Of a DNA stretch of 64,000 nt, positions 31,396 through 42,554 are shown one piece after another. Source of the DNA: Agapetus fuscipes (taxonomy: Eukaryota > Arthropoda > Insecta > Trichoptera > Glossosomatidae). The stretch's first letter is position 1. Each line of letters opens with the position of its first letter. The translations under genes were made by a program, and so were the position numbers. The notes below the pieces were generated by a model that saw only the letters and a list, made by a program, of their open reading frames with translations, was not told the origin of the DNA and did not search any database. Location: positions 2,666,001-2,730,000 of the forward strand of contig OX637342.1 of NCBI GenBank assembly GCA_951799405.1, in the 5' to 3' direction.

Positions 31396-31689
31396 ACCAA
31401 GTTGCATTTTATTTTGTTCACAAACTATTTGACAAAGCCTTGATATTTCTCCCCCCCCCCATCAAAGTTTTCCACCCTGCAGGACCCTTCCTTCTTGCAG
31501 CCCCTTCAGCCGGACGTGATTTCCTGGCTCGTTATTTGAATCCTGCCACTTTCTGGCGGTTTTCAGACCAAATAACTCCTTGGAGAGAAATAATAGCAGA
31601 CGGTTACACTGAGCGCCCAAAGGCTTGCAAAGTTTATGTTAAAAAGATTAACAAAAATGCTTGTCCATCACATAGGTATATATATATTT

Positions 31690-32000
31690 TTTTAAGAAAT
31701 CCTTTGCGGGAGACTCCCTAGTTTCTAAAGACTCTAGGGGTCTATGACACTTTAGTTCCGCAGAGGTGTACGAGCTTGGTTGTCACTACAAAGCGCCAAT
31801 ACTTAAGCAAGACTCAGTTGCTGTAAGGCTGGATGGACCTTTGGTGACCGGTCATTGGTAAAGGTTTATGAATTTTTCAACTCAGCAAAGAGCAAATGTG
31901 AAAATATAAATGGTTTATTTTTTTGTGCTCCGCCGGGATTCGAACCCACAACCTTCCCATTCAGAGTACGCTGTGTTACCACTGAGCTACGGACCGGTCT
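31690..32000 (-). repeat. SINE-C2, complete copy
   Basis: Same head as C1 (reverse box B GGGATTCGAACCC at 31935-31947, GCTACGGACCGGTC at the end) and the same body. Its 3' tail is the reverse of GTCATAGACCCCTAGAG..GGGAGTCTCCCGC..TTTCTTAAAAAAA, not the L2-like tail. Confidence 0.85.
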
Positions 32001-32064
32001 TACTTATTTACAAATAAAAATTGTGGGAAGCAAAATATATACAATGCATGGAAGCTGCAAATAA

Positions 32065-32760
32065 AGTGTAACTGCTAATTTCAGTTTCCCCGAAGGAGTT
32101 TTATGTGGCAATTGGAACCCACTTTGGATAAAAATATGTACATCTTAAGATCATAGCTAATGATTGAAAAAAAAAATTACTACCCTTTTTATTAAGTAGA
32201 TCGAATATTTTGTAGCACCATCAATAACGACAATAAAACACTGGGAAAATCGATATCAATTCTCTCTCTCTCTTCTTGACACTGGGATGACATTGGTAAA
32301 AATAAACGTTGTTTACACTACATTTATTTCTATTATAGATAGTCAGCTTCATCCAGCCTATTAGTCAAGGAACATCACGGTTCATTAAAACAGGTTAAAT
32401 AAAACTAAGCTACACATATACACAACCCCTTGCCACGTTTTCTACGAAGGATTCGCAAGTGGCGGGTGAAACTAAGCCCTACTTCAATAAACACTTCTGT
32501 TGATGTAGAGCTTTCCCAGTTCACAAGGAACCTAGTATTCATCTCTTGTGAAGGCTGCGTAAGCTCTGTCCGATGTTTTTTTTTGGCCTTACACCAACCT
32601 CTTCAGTTGAAGTGGGGGTTTCTCAGCTCCCGAGGGGGCCGGTTCTCATTTCTTGTGAGTAAACTTTGCCGGTATTTAGGGCTTGAAATAAACACAGATT
32701 GGAACTCAATCTTTCGGCATGGAATGCAATCACTCTACCAACTGAGCTATCAACCTGACC
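32065..32760 (-). repeat. SINE-B fragments in series
   Basis: A 3' scrap at 32065-32130. Then 32400-32575 (GCTACACATATACACAACCC..AAGGCTGCGTAAGC) and 32576-32760 (CTTACACCAACCTCTTCAGTTG..head CTACCAACTGAGCTATC) overlap in content, so two truncated copies lie in the same direction. A repeat A scrap (5' end) is at 32280-32370. Confidence 0.72.
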
Positions 32761-33024
32761 AATATTGTTTTGATGTACCTAATTTGCTCATTGCTTATCA
32801 TAGTTTGGTCTTTGGTTTGAGAACCAAGTGCTGAAAGCTTGCCCCAGGCGCACTGCAACGAGGCAGCGATCCGAGCTTTAAATATTAACGAAAGGGGAAG
32901 TTCACACAACGAGGGTCCTTCTTTATAAAGAGGAGGAGAGTCCGGGTGGATTACAGCTCAGGGTTCAGTGACCAGCTCATGTGAAGCTTCAATAAATAAT
33001 AATATTATGAATCTACAGAAGAAT

Positions 33025-33225
33025 AATGTGAGATTATGCGCTGGGTTGAAAGATTCATAAGACTTTACCAAAGACCGGTCATCAAAAGGTCTATCCAGCC
33101 TTACAGCAACTGGGTCTTGCTTGAGAATTGACGCTTTTTACAGCAACTCCACCAAGCTTGCAGAGGGCTCTTGAGGTGTGATACACACAAAAACAGCGCT
33201 CCCCTAATAAATCAGCCTAGTTTAA
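33025..33225 (+). repeat. SINE-C1, 3' part
   Basis: GCGCTGGGTTGAAAGATTC to GAGGTGTGATACACACAAAA..AATAAATCAGCCTAG with the L2-like tail. Head missing. Confidence 0.82.
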
Positions 33226-33229
33226 TTAT

Positions 33230-33420
33230 TATTTTTTTGTAACGAGAGTATCTTTTAAATTTTCAAGGGTTTGTGTATTGACATTGTGAAGATCCATTTG
33301 AAATCATAATGTAAAAATAATGTCTTGATAATGGTGCGATAACATCAAAAGCGCTCTAGGAAATAAATCAACTCGTGAAGAAAAACTGTGTTCACTGTAT
33401 TTTTTATCGATGCATAATTA
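33230..33420 (+). mobile_element. PLE 3'-end relic with U3/A8 hammerhead-like motif
   Basis: TTTGTGTATTGACATTGTGAAGATCCA matches 12930. Core TTGATAA at 33325-33331, extra T, stem II GGTG/CATC, then AAA instead of GAA at 33347-33349, AGCGCT, C17. Helix I is not formed. The sister relic at 13014-13032 keeps GAA, so the AAA here is probably decay. Confidence 0.5.
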
Positions 33421-33970
33421 CTGATGTGAAATAAATTTTAGAAACTTACAAATTTTGTAACTTTTCAAAAATTTTACATGAGTGGATGAGTCACGCATTT
33501 ATTGTACAGGACCTTGGTGATTCATTACGTATATGCAGCCAAATAAAAAACGAACATAATATGGCGAAAAAGAGGCAACTCTGAACTATGCTACCTGTAT
33601 CATAATTATTTAAACACCTACATGTAGAGACACAGACACACTCACACAAGTAAAAACACACATAGTAATATTCTCCAATAAAATTGTAAATCCATCTGTT
33701 TTACTTCATTGGCGAAACCGATCAAATTTATTCAACGAAAACATCGATAGTTTCCTGGGATGCGAGCAAAAGGAATCCTTCATAGCTTTGTTCCCGGCTA
33801 TTTTTCCACCTGCAGTACTGCGAGGAAAGTCTGCGGAACCTCCGCGCTGTATTTTCTTTTCTCAGCTGCAAATGAAAAGCAGACAAGAACAAACGTAGAA
33901 GCTGTTCTCTACTTCACAGATTCTGGCCAAACTACAAGACACATAATTTTTACGATAAACCCTGCATAAA
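33421..33970. other. unassigned sequence
   Basis: No recognisable repeat or coding feature. Confidence 0.4.
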
Positions 33971-33974
33971 TATT

Positions 33975-34140
33975 CCACAACGCAACTTAGCTACACATAA
34001 AGTGTAAATTCTTGCGTCGTTATTTCTGAAGGGTTTCGCATGTGGTGAGTGGAACCTTAATATTTTTTACAGGTAAAGGGGCCAGCTTGTCTCAGCTCCC
34101 GTGGAGGCTGGTACTCATTTCTGTAAAAATAAATGATTTT
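33975..34140 (-). repeat. SINE-B 3' half
   Basis: AACGCAACTTAGCTACACAT to GGCTGGTACTCATTTCTG; abuts a forward copy, giving an inverted pair. Confidence 0.78.
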
Positions 34141-34149
34141 CTGTTAAGG

Positions 34150-34450
34150 TGTTTATTTCAAAATCAAAATAAAATACCGGCAAGGATTACTCAGCATTCA
34201 CAAGAAATGAGTACCAGCCTCCCGGGAGCTAGAAAACCTCCATTTCAATTGAAGTGGTTGGAGTTAGGTCACCTTCCTTACCTGTAGAAATAATAATAAT
34301 AATAATTGGACAATTTGTATACAGCGCCGTTTAGTGGCACTAGCCACCCCAAGGGCGCTTAAATAGGTTCCACTCGCCACATGCAATCCCTTCGCGGAAA
34401 GAACGTGGAGAAAACGCGGCGAGAAGTTACGCTACGTGTGTTGCTTAGTA
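34150..34450 (+). repeat. SINE-B body carrying an L2 3'-end scrap
   Basis: GTGTTTATTTCAAAATC to TTACCTGTAGAAATAA, then an L2-type 3' end (34288-34362, reverse: AATAATAATT..ACAGCGCCG). It resumes with AAATAGGTTCCACTCGCCAC, AACGCGGCGAGAAGTTACGC and TGTTGCTTAGT. The head is missing. Confidence 0.75.
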
Positions 34451-34959
34451 GCGTTTTAGCATTAGCGCAGCGTTTCCATATTATGCTTATTCTTGAAATA
34501 CTTCCTAGATTTCCGCCATTGGTTCTATACGACTCTTTTAAACACATTTCAAATCCAAGATAACGGAAAATTTGTAGGAGAATTCATTCATGATTGAAAT
34601 TTTACACATAAATTGCAGTGCATCTTATAACATAACAAGTCACTACGTGTAAGGGGTTCAGTTGAAACAACCAATAGTCATGGCTGAAATGAACATTTGC
34701 ATATTTAACACTTGCCGCGTTTCCTTTGTCTTACGTTGCCCCGCCGTGCCGCGCTCGTATGTTCGCGCACACTCATCTGCACAAAGTAACTTAACATCGT
34801 AGAGGTAACAGACCGAATATTATAATGCGACAGTAAATCCTTGCTGAAACATACAGAAACGGATTGTTTGTATGGTTGTTCTAATAAACAGGGAAGAGAA
34901 ACATTGATAGAGAGAAATAAGACGTTTTTGTATTCTGAATACATTGAGTATAATATAAT

Positions 34960-35275
34960 ATTTTTATGTTTTTAGCGGGTTCTATTTAATTAAACCCGCG
35001 GGTCATTTATTGTACACTTTTTATGTCTACTTTATTTACTCACTTTTTACATTTGAACAGTACAACGGTTAATTCTACATTGAAGCTTTCAGTGCCGGTT
35101 CTTGTTGACACAATCACTTTATTCGGGTTATGTAGCCGTGGTCTGGTTAATTCTTTCCGGACATTCGCCCATTGCTCCGATGGGCATTATCAGCGGTTGG
35201 CTAGTCGCTGTGATTTTCTTACAGGATCTGGTGTTCTGGAAGCAACGCTAGCCTTTGAATGAGTATTGTTGTTAT
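34960..35275 (+). repeat. repeat G
   Basis: A dispersed repeat also present reversed at 46438-46625. Shared blocks: GTTGACACAATCACT, GCCGTGGTCT, CATTGCTCCGATGGGCATTA, TCAGCGG.TGGCTAGTCGCTG, GGATCTGGTGTTCT and ACGCTAGC.TTTGAAT. Its left part has the palindrome-like GCGGGTTCTATTTAATTAAACCCGC. Class unknown. Confidence 0.65.
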
Positions 35276-35439
35276 CATGAGAAATCAAAACTCCATTGCG
35301 CAAGGACTCAGATGTGCTCGCAATCTGATTGGCCCGCGATGACGTCAGCGAGTCACAAGGAATGCCATTGGTCTCTACTTGCGCAGTCTGGTCCTTTAGG
35401 TAATTCTGGTCCTAATTTATATAGATTATTAAGATAATT

Positions 35440-36330
35440 CTCTAAACATGGAGGATCTTTATATACGACCTTGCTGGATCTCACCAGAATATTCAATTCA
35501 ACACTACTAATCTTGAACTATGTAAGTTTACGAAAAAAAAATTAAACAAACAATGTTTCATTGTATCTCTCGTACAGAAGCAATTCTATCACGGAATACT
35601 TCTGTTCGCAAAGTAAAAGAAAAGTATACACTCGATCATATAGTCAAAACAAAAATGTATGAAAACTTTAACCCTCACTAGAAACGCTGCTTTAGTTTTT
35701 TTACATTTTTTAGTGAAACATTTCATGCGAGTTTTTGTACTTCAGGTACTGTCTCTCAGATAGTTATACCATTAAACATATTTATAAAATCCTGAACAAT
35801 TTTCGTTTCCTAGAATCCGAGACATTACCTTTTTATGAGGCGATTTGGAAGGCGTGCGTGTTGAAAAGGATTTTTTTTATTCACTAGGCATTTTCTTTAA
35901 GCGAGATTTTTTTTCAGGAAATTACTTTCTTTAGGAAAATATTCGTGAGGTAGTCTTCAAATGTTTATTTTTGTTTATGTGTCTTACATTCTGAAAAAAA
36001 CCTGAAAGAATAATGTTATATTATTTTTATTTTTATTTTGAAATAAACAAAAAAAAAACTGCGTATATTTACAATGTTAAAGCTTTTTTACTTGTATAAA
36101 TTCACATTTGTTTTTGACACAATAAGAAAAAATAATGAAAGTAAACAAATAAAGAAATACCTCCCATTTCTTTCAGTGACTTAAGGTCTTATTTACTCTA
36201 CTTTATTTGAGAAAAAGAAGGCTATGCTTAAAAAAAATAGATTTTTTATTCATTTGTATCCGTAAAAAGTATCAAATATACATATTCGTACTATATTTTT
36301 AACTAAAATACGAGTATTAATTTTAAAAAA
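35440..36330. other. unassigned AT-rich sequence
   Basis: No repeats or coding features recognised. 34455-34955 is likewise unassigned. Confidence 0.45.
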
Positions 36331-36388
36331 CTTTAATGATAAAGGAAAAACAGTTTGGTTTTCGATTACGTGAGTATATTTTCATAAA

Positions 36389-36430
36389 CCACAACCGGTT
36401 TCGCAAACATCCGTTCGCATCATCAGGTGG
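36389..36430 (-). ncRNA. hammerhead-like ribozyme motif, true 3' end
   Basis: Minus strand: helix I CCAC/GTGG, core CTGATGA (plus 36420-36426), extra T, 6-bp stem II GCGAAC/GTTTGC, GAA (plus 36400-36402), ACCGGT as minimal helix III, U17. All invariant bases are intact. Confidence 0.78.
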
Positions 36431-36570
36431 ATAAATTAATACTAAATGGTGTAGAAACGGAATCAATCTTAGAGGGTGTCATTGTGTGAGGGTATGAGGG
36501 AGGGAGGGGGGGGGGGGGTGCAGGATGGCCATGTGGCTTGTGTCATCTGGATCGTTTAGCTTCCTTGGGA

Positions 36571-36830
36571 ATATGGTCAACAGGGGGGATGGATTGGGTA
36601 GTAACATATTATTTATAAGTGTATTAGGTGAATTTTTTAATTTGTTAATTTCGATTATTTCAAGTGCAGAGAGGGTTGGTCCGTAGGAACTAGGGTGCAG
36701 AAGTTTAGTGGTGTGGTTGGGAAAAGAATGTCCAGTCTCTATGATATGGTTAGCAAATTCGGAGAAATTATTATTAGAAAGGCATCGTCTATGTTCGTCT
36801 AGTCGTATTTTTAGGTTTCTCTTTTAGGTT
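36571..36830 (-). pseudogene. PLE GIY-YIG domain fragment
   Basis: The minus frame includes IRLDEHRRCLSNNNFSEFAN, HIIETGHSF, KLLHPSSYGPTLSALEIIEI and NKLKNSPNTLIN. These align in order with R-L-KEHKRA, SEMADHCIENDHSF, RVLHSGCKGRQLIALETLEI and HKHKNSNSYNLVN of the PLE at 56441. The GIY and YIG motifs themselves lie 5' of the break and are absent. Confidence 0.82.
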
Positions 36831-36969
36831 TCCCAAGGAAGCTAAACGATCCAGATGACACAAGCCACATGGCCATCCTGCACCCCCCCCTCCCTCCCTC
36901 CCTCATACCCTCACACAATGACACCCTCTAAGATTGATTCCGTTTCTACACCATTTAGTATTAATTTAT

Positions 36970-37011
36970 CCACCTGATGATGCGAACGGATGTTTGCGAA
37001 ACCGGTTGTGG
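36970..37011 (+). ncRNA. hammerhead-like ribozyme motif, inverted copy
   Basis: CCAC 36970-36973, CTGATGA 36974-36980, T 36981, stem II 36982-36997, GAA 36998-37000, ACCGGT 37001-37006, U17 at 37007, GTGG 37008-37011. Same core as the opposite arm. Confidence 0.78.
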
Positions 37012-37119
37012 TTTATAAAAATATACTCACGTAATCGAAAACCAAACTGTTTTTCCTTTATCATTAATGATGAACGATTACAAAGTTAATGCCTCTACAA
37101 TCAATAAAATTAAAAAACT

Positions 37120-37345
37120 TTGCCTATGTTGGTATGAAATTGACCAGCTATACCGTAAAAGTTTGTTTATTTTTCCTATATCCATTCTGTTTCATAGAAA
37201 GTCGGAAAGAGTGTCAAAGCTTTTGTTTATTTTTTATTTGAGTTGCAGCGTGTGTAAGCGCGAGCTTGCACATGTCTGCTTGTGAGCTTACATTAGATTG
37301 ATTATTTAAAGTGAATTTATCCTTGAGACTTACATGTGGATTATG
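37120..37345 (+). repeat. repeat A, diverged copy
   Basis: TATGTTGGTATGAAATTGACC to ATCCTTGAGACTTACATG; many substitutions. Confidence 0.72.
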
Positions 37346-37374
37346 CATATTATATTAATTATGTTTTAATAAAA

Positions 37375-37565
37375 ATCTAATCTTATTTAAGTTGCAGAGA
37401 TACGTAACATAAGGGATTCATTTTATATGTATTCTCACAAGCAGACACCTATAAGTGCCAGCTTGCACACACACCGCATGCAAACCTACGACATAAAAAC
37501 ACAAATCTCAATTGAACATAAGCCCTACAACTTCTCCCGACCTTCCCTGAAACAGGAATGACATA
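37375..37565 (-). repeat. repeat A, partial copy
   Basis: AATCTAATCTTATTTAAGTTGC to CTGAAACAGGAATGACAT. Confidence 0.8.
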
Positions 37566-37569
37566 CAAA

Positions 37570-39590
37570 ACATAAAATAAAATAAACTTTACAAAATAAG
37601 CGAGACGCTTAGAAATTCCAAAAACACTCCACATTTTATTTTTAGATTTTATTTAATGTATCTCATATCACCAATTTCATGCAAAATAGGTCCCAAAAAA
37701 AAAAGATGTACATCTTCTGGCATCGCTGATCCGATCCCTAATTGATGTCGCTATGTAAGCAGCAGCCTCCCCTAAGGCCTACCCTATAAGGTCTACCCCC
37801 TAGGCCTCCTCTATACAGCCTACTACCCCATACAGCCTGAAAAAGCTCAAAGCCTCTCGCGTGTAAGCTGTACAGAATTCCCAGCCATGATTGATGACTA
37901 CCACCCTTTTCTCATCTGCATATCTTTAACCTTACGAAATTCACTCCGTCCGAGTCTTTTGGCATTAAAAAAAATGTTTTTTTTTTCTTTTCGTGAAAAT
38001 TGCTATTTTTCTTTTAGTGAGCTGTGGCCGCTCAACATCACGTCGGGGTCACCACTATTTTCTTAATCAGGTTGATGTTTGTGTTCAGGAATTAAACGTT
38101 TAAAAGTTTTAATGAAGTCATTTATTTGGAAAGTTATTTGACACAGTAATAAAAAGTGATTGGCTTATTTATTTATTTCAACGACACATTGTGCCTTTTA
38201 CGTACAAACTTAAAAATAATAATATAAAAAAAAAATACTTCGAATAAAAAATAAAAGCAAATAAAAAGTATAAAATTCGACCAAAATACATGAGAGCTAC
38301 AATTAAAAGTAATATGGGATAAAAAAGTTAAAAAATTAAAAATGGTTTCTGAAAAAGTCAGGACATTTCCAAAAGATTAAAAAAAACAGATTTTCATGGA
38401 GAGAAATACGAGTTTCTTAATGTTTTATCGACACTTATTTTCAATTTCGCACTTGTTTGTCGTAAAAAACGCGTCTTGTGATGGCGTCAGACACGACTTC
38501 GACAAAACGCTGAATCTCCTGTATTGTGGCAACATAATTTATTAAATCCGTTTTGTTACTCTACACCAAATACGATTGAAAAACGCCTCAACATCGTAGG
38601 GTCACTGTATGAAACCGCTCCTTGGTAAAGCAACCTTCCCCGATGTTTAACATTTTTCGCTTCTCAAAGAGCAGAACCGCGGAATTAATTGCCATGGATA
38701 ATTCTGTGAGTGAATGATGACGCGGGAATTTGGATTCAATTTGCTCGGCTGCGATGTTTTTAACATCTTCGTTCTGGTTAAATCATCCCAACAAGTCTGC
38801 AGCGTTAATTCATTTACTCCAAGGGTTCTGATAACTCAATTTATTAAGTGCGGGTATATTTAGCTTCCACCTGAATAAAATTGAGTCTTGAACATGCGAA
38901 TATTTTAATTTAAATTTATTGAGATGAATACAATAAATTCATGTGTTCTCTTGTTATCTTGTTATGTTTTGACTGGGTTCTTCGAATTAACCCTACACTG
39001 CACGATTTTCTGTAAATGCAAAAAAAATATGTATTTGGCTGTATTATCCCACATAAATAATGGGAAAAATAGTAAAAAAAATCAAAAAACATTTTTTTTG
39101 TACTTTTTTGTAGAAAAATCAATTTTCACAAAAATCATAAATTGTACTATAAGACATTATTTTCGGACGCTATTTAATATAGAAATATTTGAATACTCAT
39201 TTATGGACCTTGTTTCGTCATAAGAAACAGTTTTTATCCCTGTGAACTGTAAATAAACCACTTTAAAAAAATAAAAAGCAAGAGCGTCCACAGCACGTAT
39301 TTAGATGTTTTGTCAAGCCCATTGGTCAAATCACAATAATGAAGTCATATTCACACACAATATTTTTGTTGAGCAAGTTTAAACCTTACCACAGTGGGCA
39401 GAGAGATGTAGCCTATATGATAATATAGCACTGAAGTGAGAAAAAAATATTTTTCACAGTGAAAGTAGGATTTTAAAGTGATGTTACAAATATGTAACAG
39501 TATGCAGTGTAGGGTTAAAATGCGTTTAATTTTTTTTTTACAAGATTTACTTTTCACAAAATCGTTAACTGTTCACTCTTCACTCTCTGC
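37570..39590. other. unassigned 2-kb stretch
   Basis: Mostly AT-rich with A/T runs. 38475-38520 has a faint PLE/hammerhead look (CTTGTGATGGCGTC..GACAAAACGC) but too degenerate to call. 38590-38780 has mixed composition and no open frame of note. 38930-39240 repeats TTTTTT/AAAAAA runs only. Confidence 0.4.
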
Positions 39591-39599
39591 TTACAAACC

Positions 39600-39932
39600 T
39601 GGTGCAAAGGTTTTTTTTTTCAAGAAATCCTGTGCGGGACACTCCATAAATTCTAGAGACTCTAGGGGTCTATGACACTTGTTGTAGTGCCACAGAGGTG
39701 TATGAGCTTGATCGTCGCTACAAAGCGCCAATACTCAAGCAAGACTCAGTTGCTGTAAGGCTGGATGGACCTTTGGTGACCGGTCATTGGTAAAGGTTTA
39801 TGAATTTTTCAACCCAGCAAATAGAAAATTTGAAAATGTAAATGGTATATTTTTTGTGCTCCGCCGGGATTCGAACCCACAACCTTACCATTCAGAGTCC
39901 GCAGTGGTACCACTGAGCTACGGTCCGGTCAA
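39600..39932 (-). repeat. SINE-C2, complete copy
   Basis: Tail at left (TTTTTCAAGAAATCCTGTGCGG, CTCTAGGGGTCTATGACAC), body, reverse box B GGGATTCGAACCC at 39868-39880, head CTGAGCTACGGTCCGGTC. Close to the copy at 31690. 39940-40440 is unassigned. Confidence 0.87.
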
Positions 39933-40446
39933 AAGAAGGTCTTAGAAGCTAATAACTAAATGTTTTGTTACCTCTCTCCTAACAACCGTAGGTATGTACG
40001 ACGTCACAATTTTGCTGTATATTGAATTTATTGTCTCAAAAAAAATAATGCTAAAAGGATGAGAAACAAAAATCTGTTATCATATTCAGAAATATTACTT
40101 GATAATTTGACATGAGCTTACTGCGGCATGAAAGAGCGTTCTTCTCCATAAATTTCTAGTGTTTTTCCTGCGAGTGAATATCTCGGATATCCTTGCCCTT
40201 CCATGATTCATAAATCAATCTGTAGGTGCTGGGGATCCGTCGAGTGAAATATTAATATTGTATGACTATAAACAAAGGCTTCTCAGAGAGCAGCACCCCC
40301 CTGCCCTCTACTCTCTACCGCCTTCACCCCCTTTCACATGCTAACTGTTTAAATTTTATGTTGTTACAGATAACTTCGTACAACGAACGAATGCATTTCA
40401 AAAGTTACTCGTTTTAACAAATTTTAAGCTAAAAAAAAAATACCGT

Positions 40447-40860
40447 TCCCTTACTTTACTTTACTTTTTCGGCTCATAAGCCTTGAAGGCTCAGGGCCTC
40501 CCGCACCACAATCCTCTAAGACTCTCTGTCTTGTGCTGCTTCCCTCCATGGTCCCCTCACTCCCAGAACTTCGATGTCGGCTTCAATTTTGTCTGCCCAC
40601 CGCATCCTGGGACGTCCGAGTGGTCTAACACCTGAGAGGGCACCATCCAAGATAGTTCTGATGATCCTGGAGTCCTCTGCACGTGCTACATGTCCAGCCC
40701 ACTGGAGTCTTCTTGATTTCATTACCGACACTATGATTGGGTCTTGAAACGCAGACATCAGCTCCGCGTTGGTACGGATACGCCACCTGTCATCTTCAAA
40801 TACACCATTACCTACATGCAAGATATTCAAAATTGTGTTTGATTTATCTGTCATTGTTAT
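40447..40860 (-). pseudogene. LINE-a (RTE-like) tail protein
   Basis: The minus frame 40854-40516 (112 codons) has RIRTNAELMSAFQDP, VMKSRRLQWAGHVARAEDS, LGRPRMRWADKIEADIEVLG and GPWREAAQDRES. This is the well-known C-terminal region of RTE-type LINEs after the RT. It continues past the ORF end into the 3' tail ending in (TTAC/AAGT)n at 40449-40465. 5' truncation removes endonuclease and RT. The best preserved copy of LINE-a here. Confidence 0.88.
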
Positions 40861-40867
40861 TGTCTTG

Positions 40868-41669
40868 TATGAAAAAGGTTATGACTCTGGATGAAATGAA
40901 AGAAGTATGCAAGGACAGGAAGAAGTGGCGGCTAATCTGCAATGTTGATTTCTAATGTTGGTGTATTCATTTGCTACATTTTTTGCATAGGAAATTTTTG
41001 ACTTTTTTTGTATAGATTTCTTTGTAAGGTTTTGTTCTTTTTTATATTTAAATGTAATTTATTATTCATATTCCTTGACTTATAGGTTGGTATGAGGCTG
41101 ACCACCCATACTGTAAAAAATGGTTCACTTTGCCAATGTCACCCCTGTTTCAGGGAAGGTCGGCAAAAGTTGTGGGGCTTATGTTCATTTGAGGTTTGGA
41201 TTTTATTTGTATGTACACATTCAGCATTTGTAAGCGCGAACTACACTTGTTGGTTTGTGGGCATACATCTGAGAGCTTTAAATGAATATATCCTTGCAAC
41301 TTAGATTATAGATTATAGATTAAAAAAAAAACTATGAAATCTCAAATGAACATAAGCCCTGCAACTCTTGCCAACCTTCCCTGAAACAGGGGTGACATTG
41401 GCAAAGTGTCCCATTTTTTACAGTATGGGTGGTCAGCCTCATACCAACGTATAAGTCAAGGAACACAAATAATAAATAACATTTAAGTATAAAAAAAGAA
41501 CAAAATCTTAAAAATAAATCTTTTAAAAAAAAAAAATAATACTTTGGAACAAAAAAATGTAACAAATGAATAAGCCAACATGACAAATCAACATTGCAGA
41601 TTAGCCGCCACTTCTTCTTGTCCTTGCATACTTCTTTCATTTTATCCAGAGTCATAACCTTTTTCATGC
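40868..41669. repeat. inverted duplication of a LINE-b/repeat A unit
   Basis: Left arm 40868-41196 reads MKKVMTLDEMKEVCKDRKKW and then, after ~100 bases, a repeat A start (CCTTGACTTATAGGTTGG). Right arm 41338-41669 is its diverged reverse complement, with the same LINE frame (MKKVMTLDKMKEVCKDKKKW) on the minus strand. The spacer is the rest of the left repeat A copy (to 41325). Both arms hold the same LINE-b to repeat A junction, so the unit was joined before it was duplicated. Confidence 0.82.
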
Positions 41670-41679
41670 AAACCCTCCT

Positions 41680-42550
41680 TTTATTATGACTCTGGATATC
41701 CCATTCATTCTCCTAAAATGTATTTTTTTACGTTTTAAAAAGCAGTGCTCTCACACAAGTTCGTTACATAAATTTCTTACTTACACACATTCTATGTATA
41801 TCAGACTTCACATCACAATACGATACAGGGTTCATGTGCCGTGCGATAAGATAAACAATGAATATTTTATCAAACAAGACGCCTCTTACAAATGGAATAT
41901 CGTACACGCCAGCCGTGTTGCTAAGTAGACGCTCGTCTCAGTGTCACGCTGTGTGATTCCTCCAAGCTGCCATTTTAAAAAAGAAAAAAAGATTTTCATT
42001 GCGAAAGAAATGGGATTATTGACAGAAAGTAAAAAAAAAACATGTATTTTATTTGTTGGTGATGCTGTGTTTGCTTTTGCGCTTGAGATGAAATGTGTGA
42101 ATAATTTGTGGATGGAAGAAAATTCGGAAATGTGAAAGATGATAAATATTAAACCAATATGTATACCTACTTTGATAATTTATTTCGTGTTCATTTTTAA
42201 TAAAAGTGCAGTTGAATTTATTTTGAAATATGGTTCACTCTTTAACTTCTGTATTGGTGGCTTTGCGGCTTGGGCGTTAATGCTTCACTACTGCTTCACA
42301 GAACTGCAGCCCGTATTTATAAATGACCAAGGCCTAGTCTCGCATGTTCCAGACTATACGAAACGCCTCTCGAAGCATCCTTTCATGAGAGCAAGTAGGT
42401 ACCAACAATATAAAGTATAAAACACCTACGTGTACACACACATTTAAAGCAAATAAATACGCCTAGACATATTATCATAAAAACACATAGACGTGAACTT
42501 ATACATTTGTAACAATACATTATATACGTTATAATCATAATTTTTTAATT
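41680..42550. other. unassigned sequence with short frames
   Basis: A 93-codon plus frame at 42139-42420 is open but shows no motif, and neighbouring frames (41941-42135) are also open by chance. No splice-site logic is apparent. Confidence 0.35.
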
Positions 42551-42554
42551 TTTT

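Larger units (their letters stand above)
36333..37067 (-). mobile_element. PLE remnant flanked by inverted 3' ends
   Basis: Arms 36333-36570 and 36831-37067 are near-perfect reverse complements. Each contains a C/G-run (36503-36518 and 36882-36890), CACAATGACACCCTC and a hammerhead motif near the outer end. The ~260 bases between encode part of a GIY-YIG domain on the minus strand that reads directly into the left arm. The left arm is therefore the true 3' end and the right arm is an inverted copy at the 5' side. PLEs are known to carry direct or inverted terminal copies. Confidence 0.82.

Noticed and set aside
31323..31721. 132-codon frame
   Set aside because: It starts in repeat A and ends in the SINE-C2 tail; the middle has no known motif.
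32430..32834. 134-codon frame
   Set aside because: It reads through two truncated SINE-B copies.
38475..38520. Hammerhead-like CTTGTGATGGCGTC..GACAAAACGC
   Set aside because: Looks PLE-like, but core and GAA are both altered and helix I is absent; too degenerate to call.
42139..42420. 93-codon frame as a host exon
   Set aside because: No recognised domain, no supporting splice pattern, and similar chance frames lie next to it.
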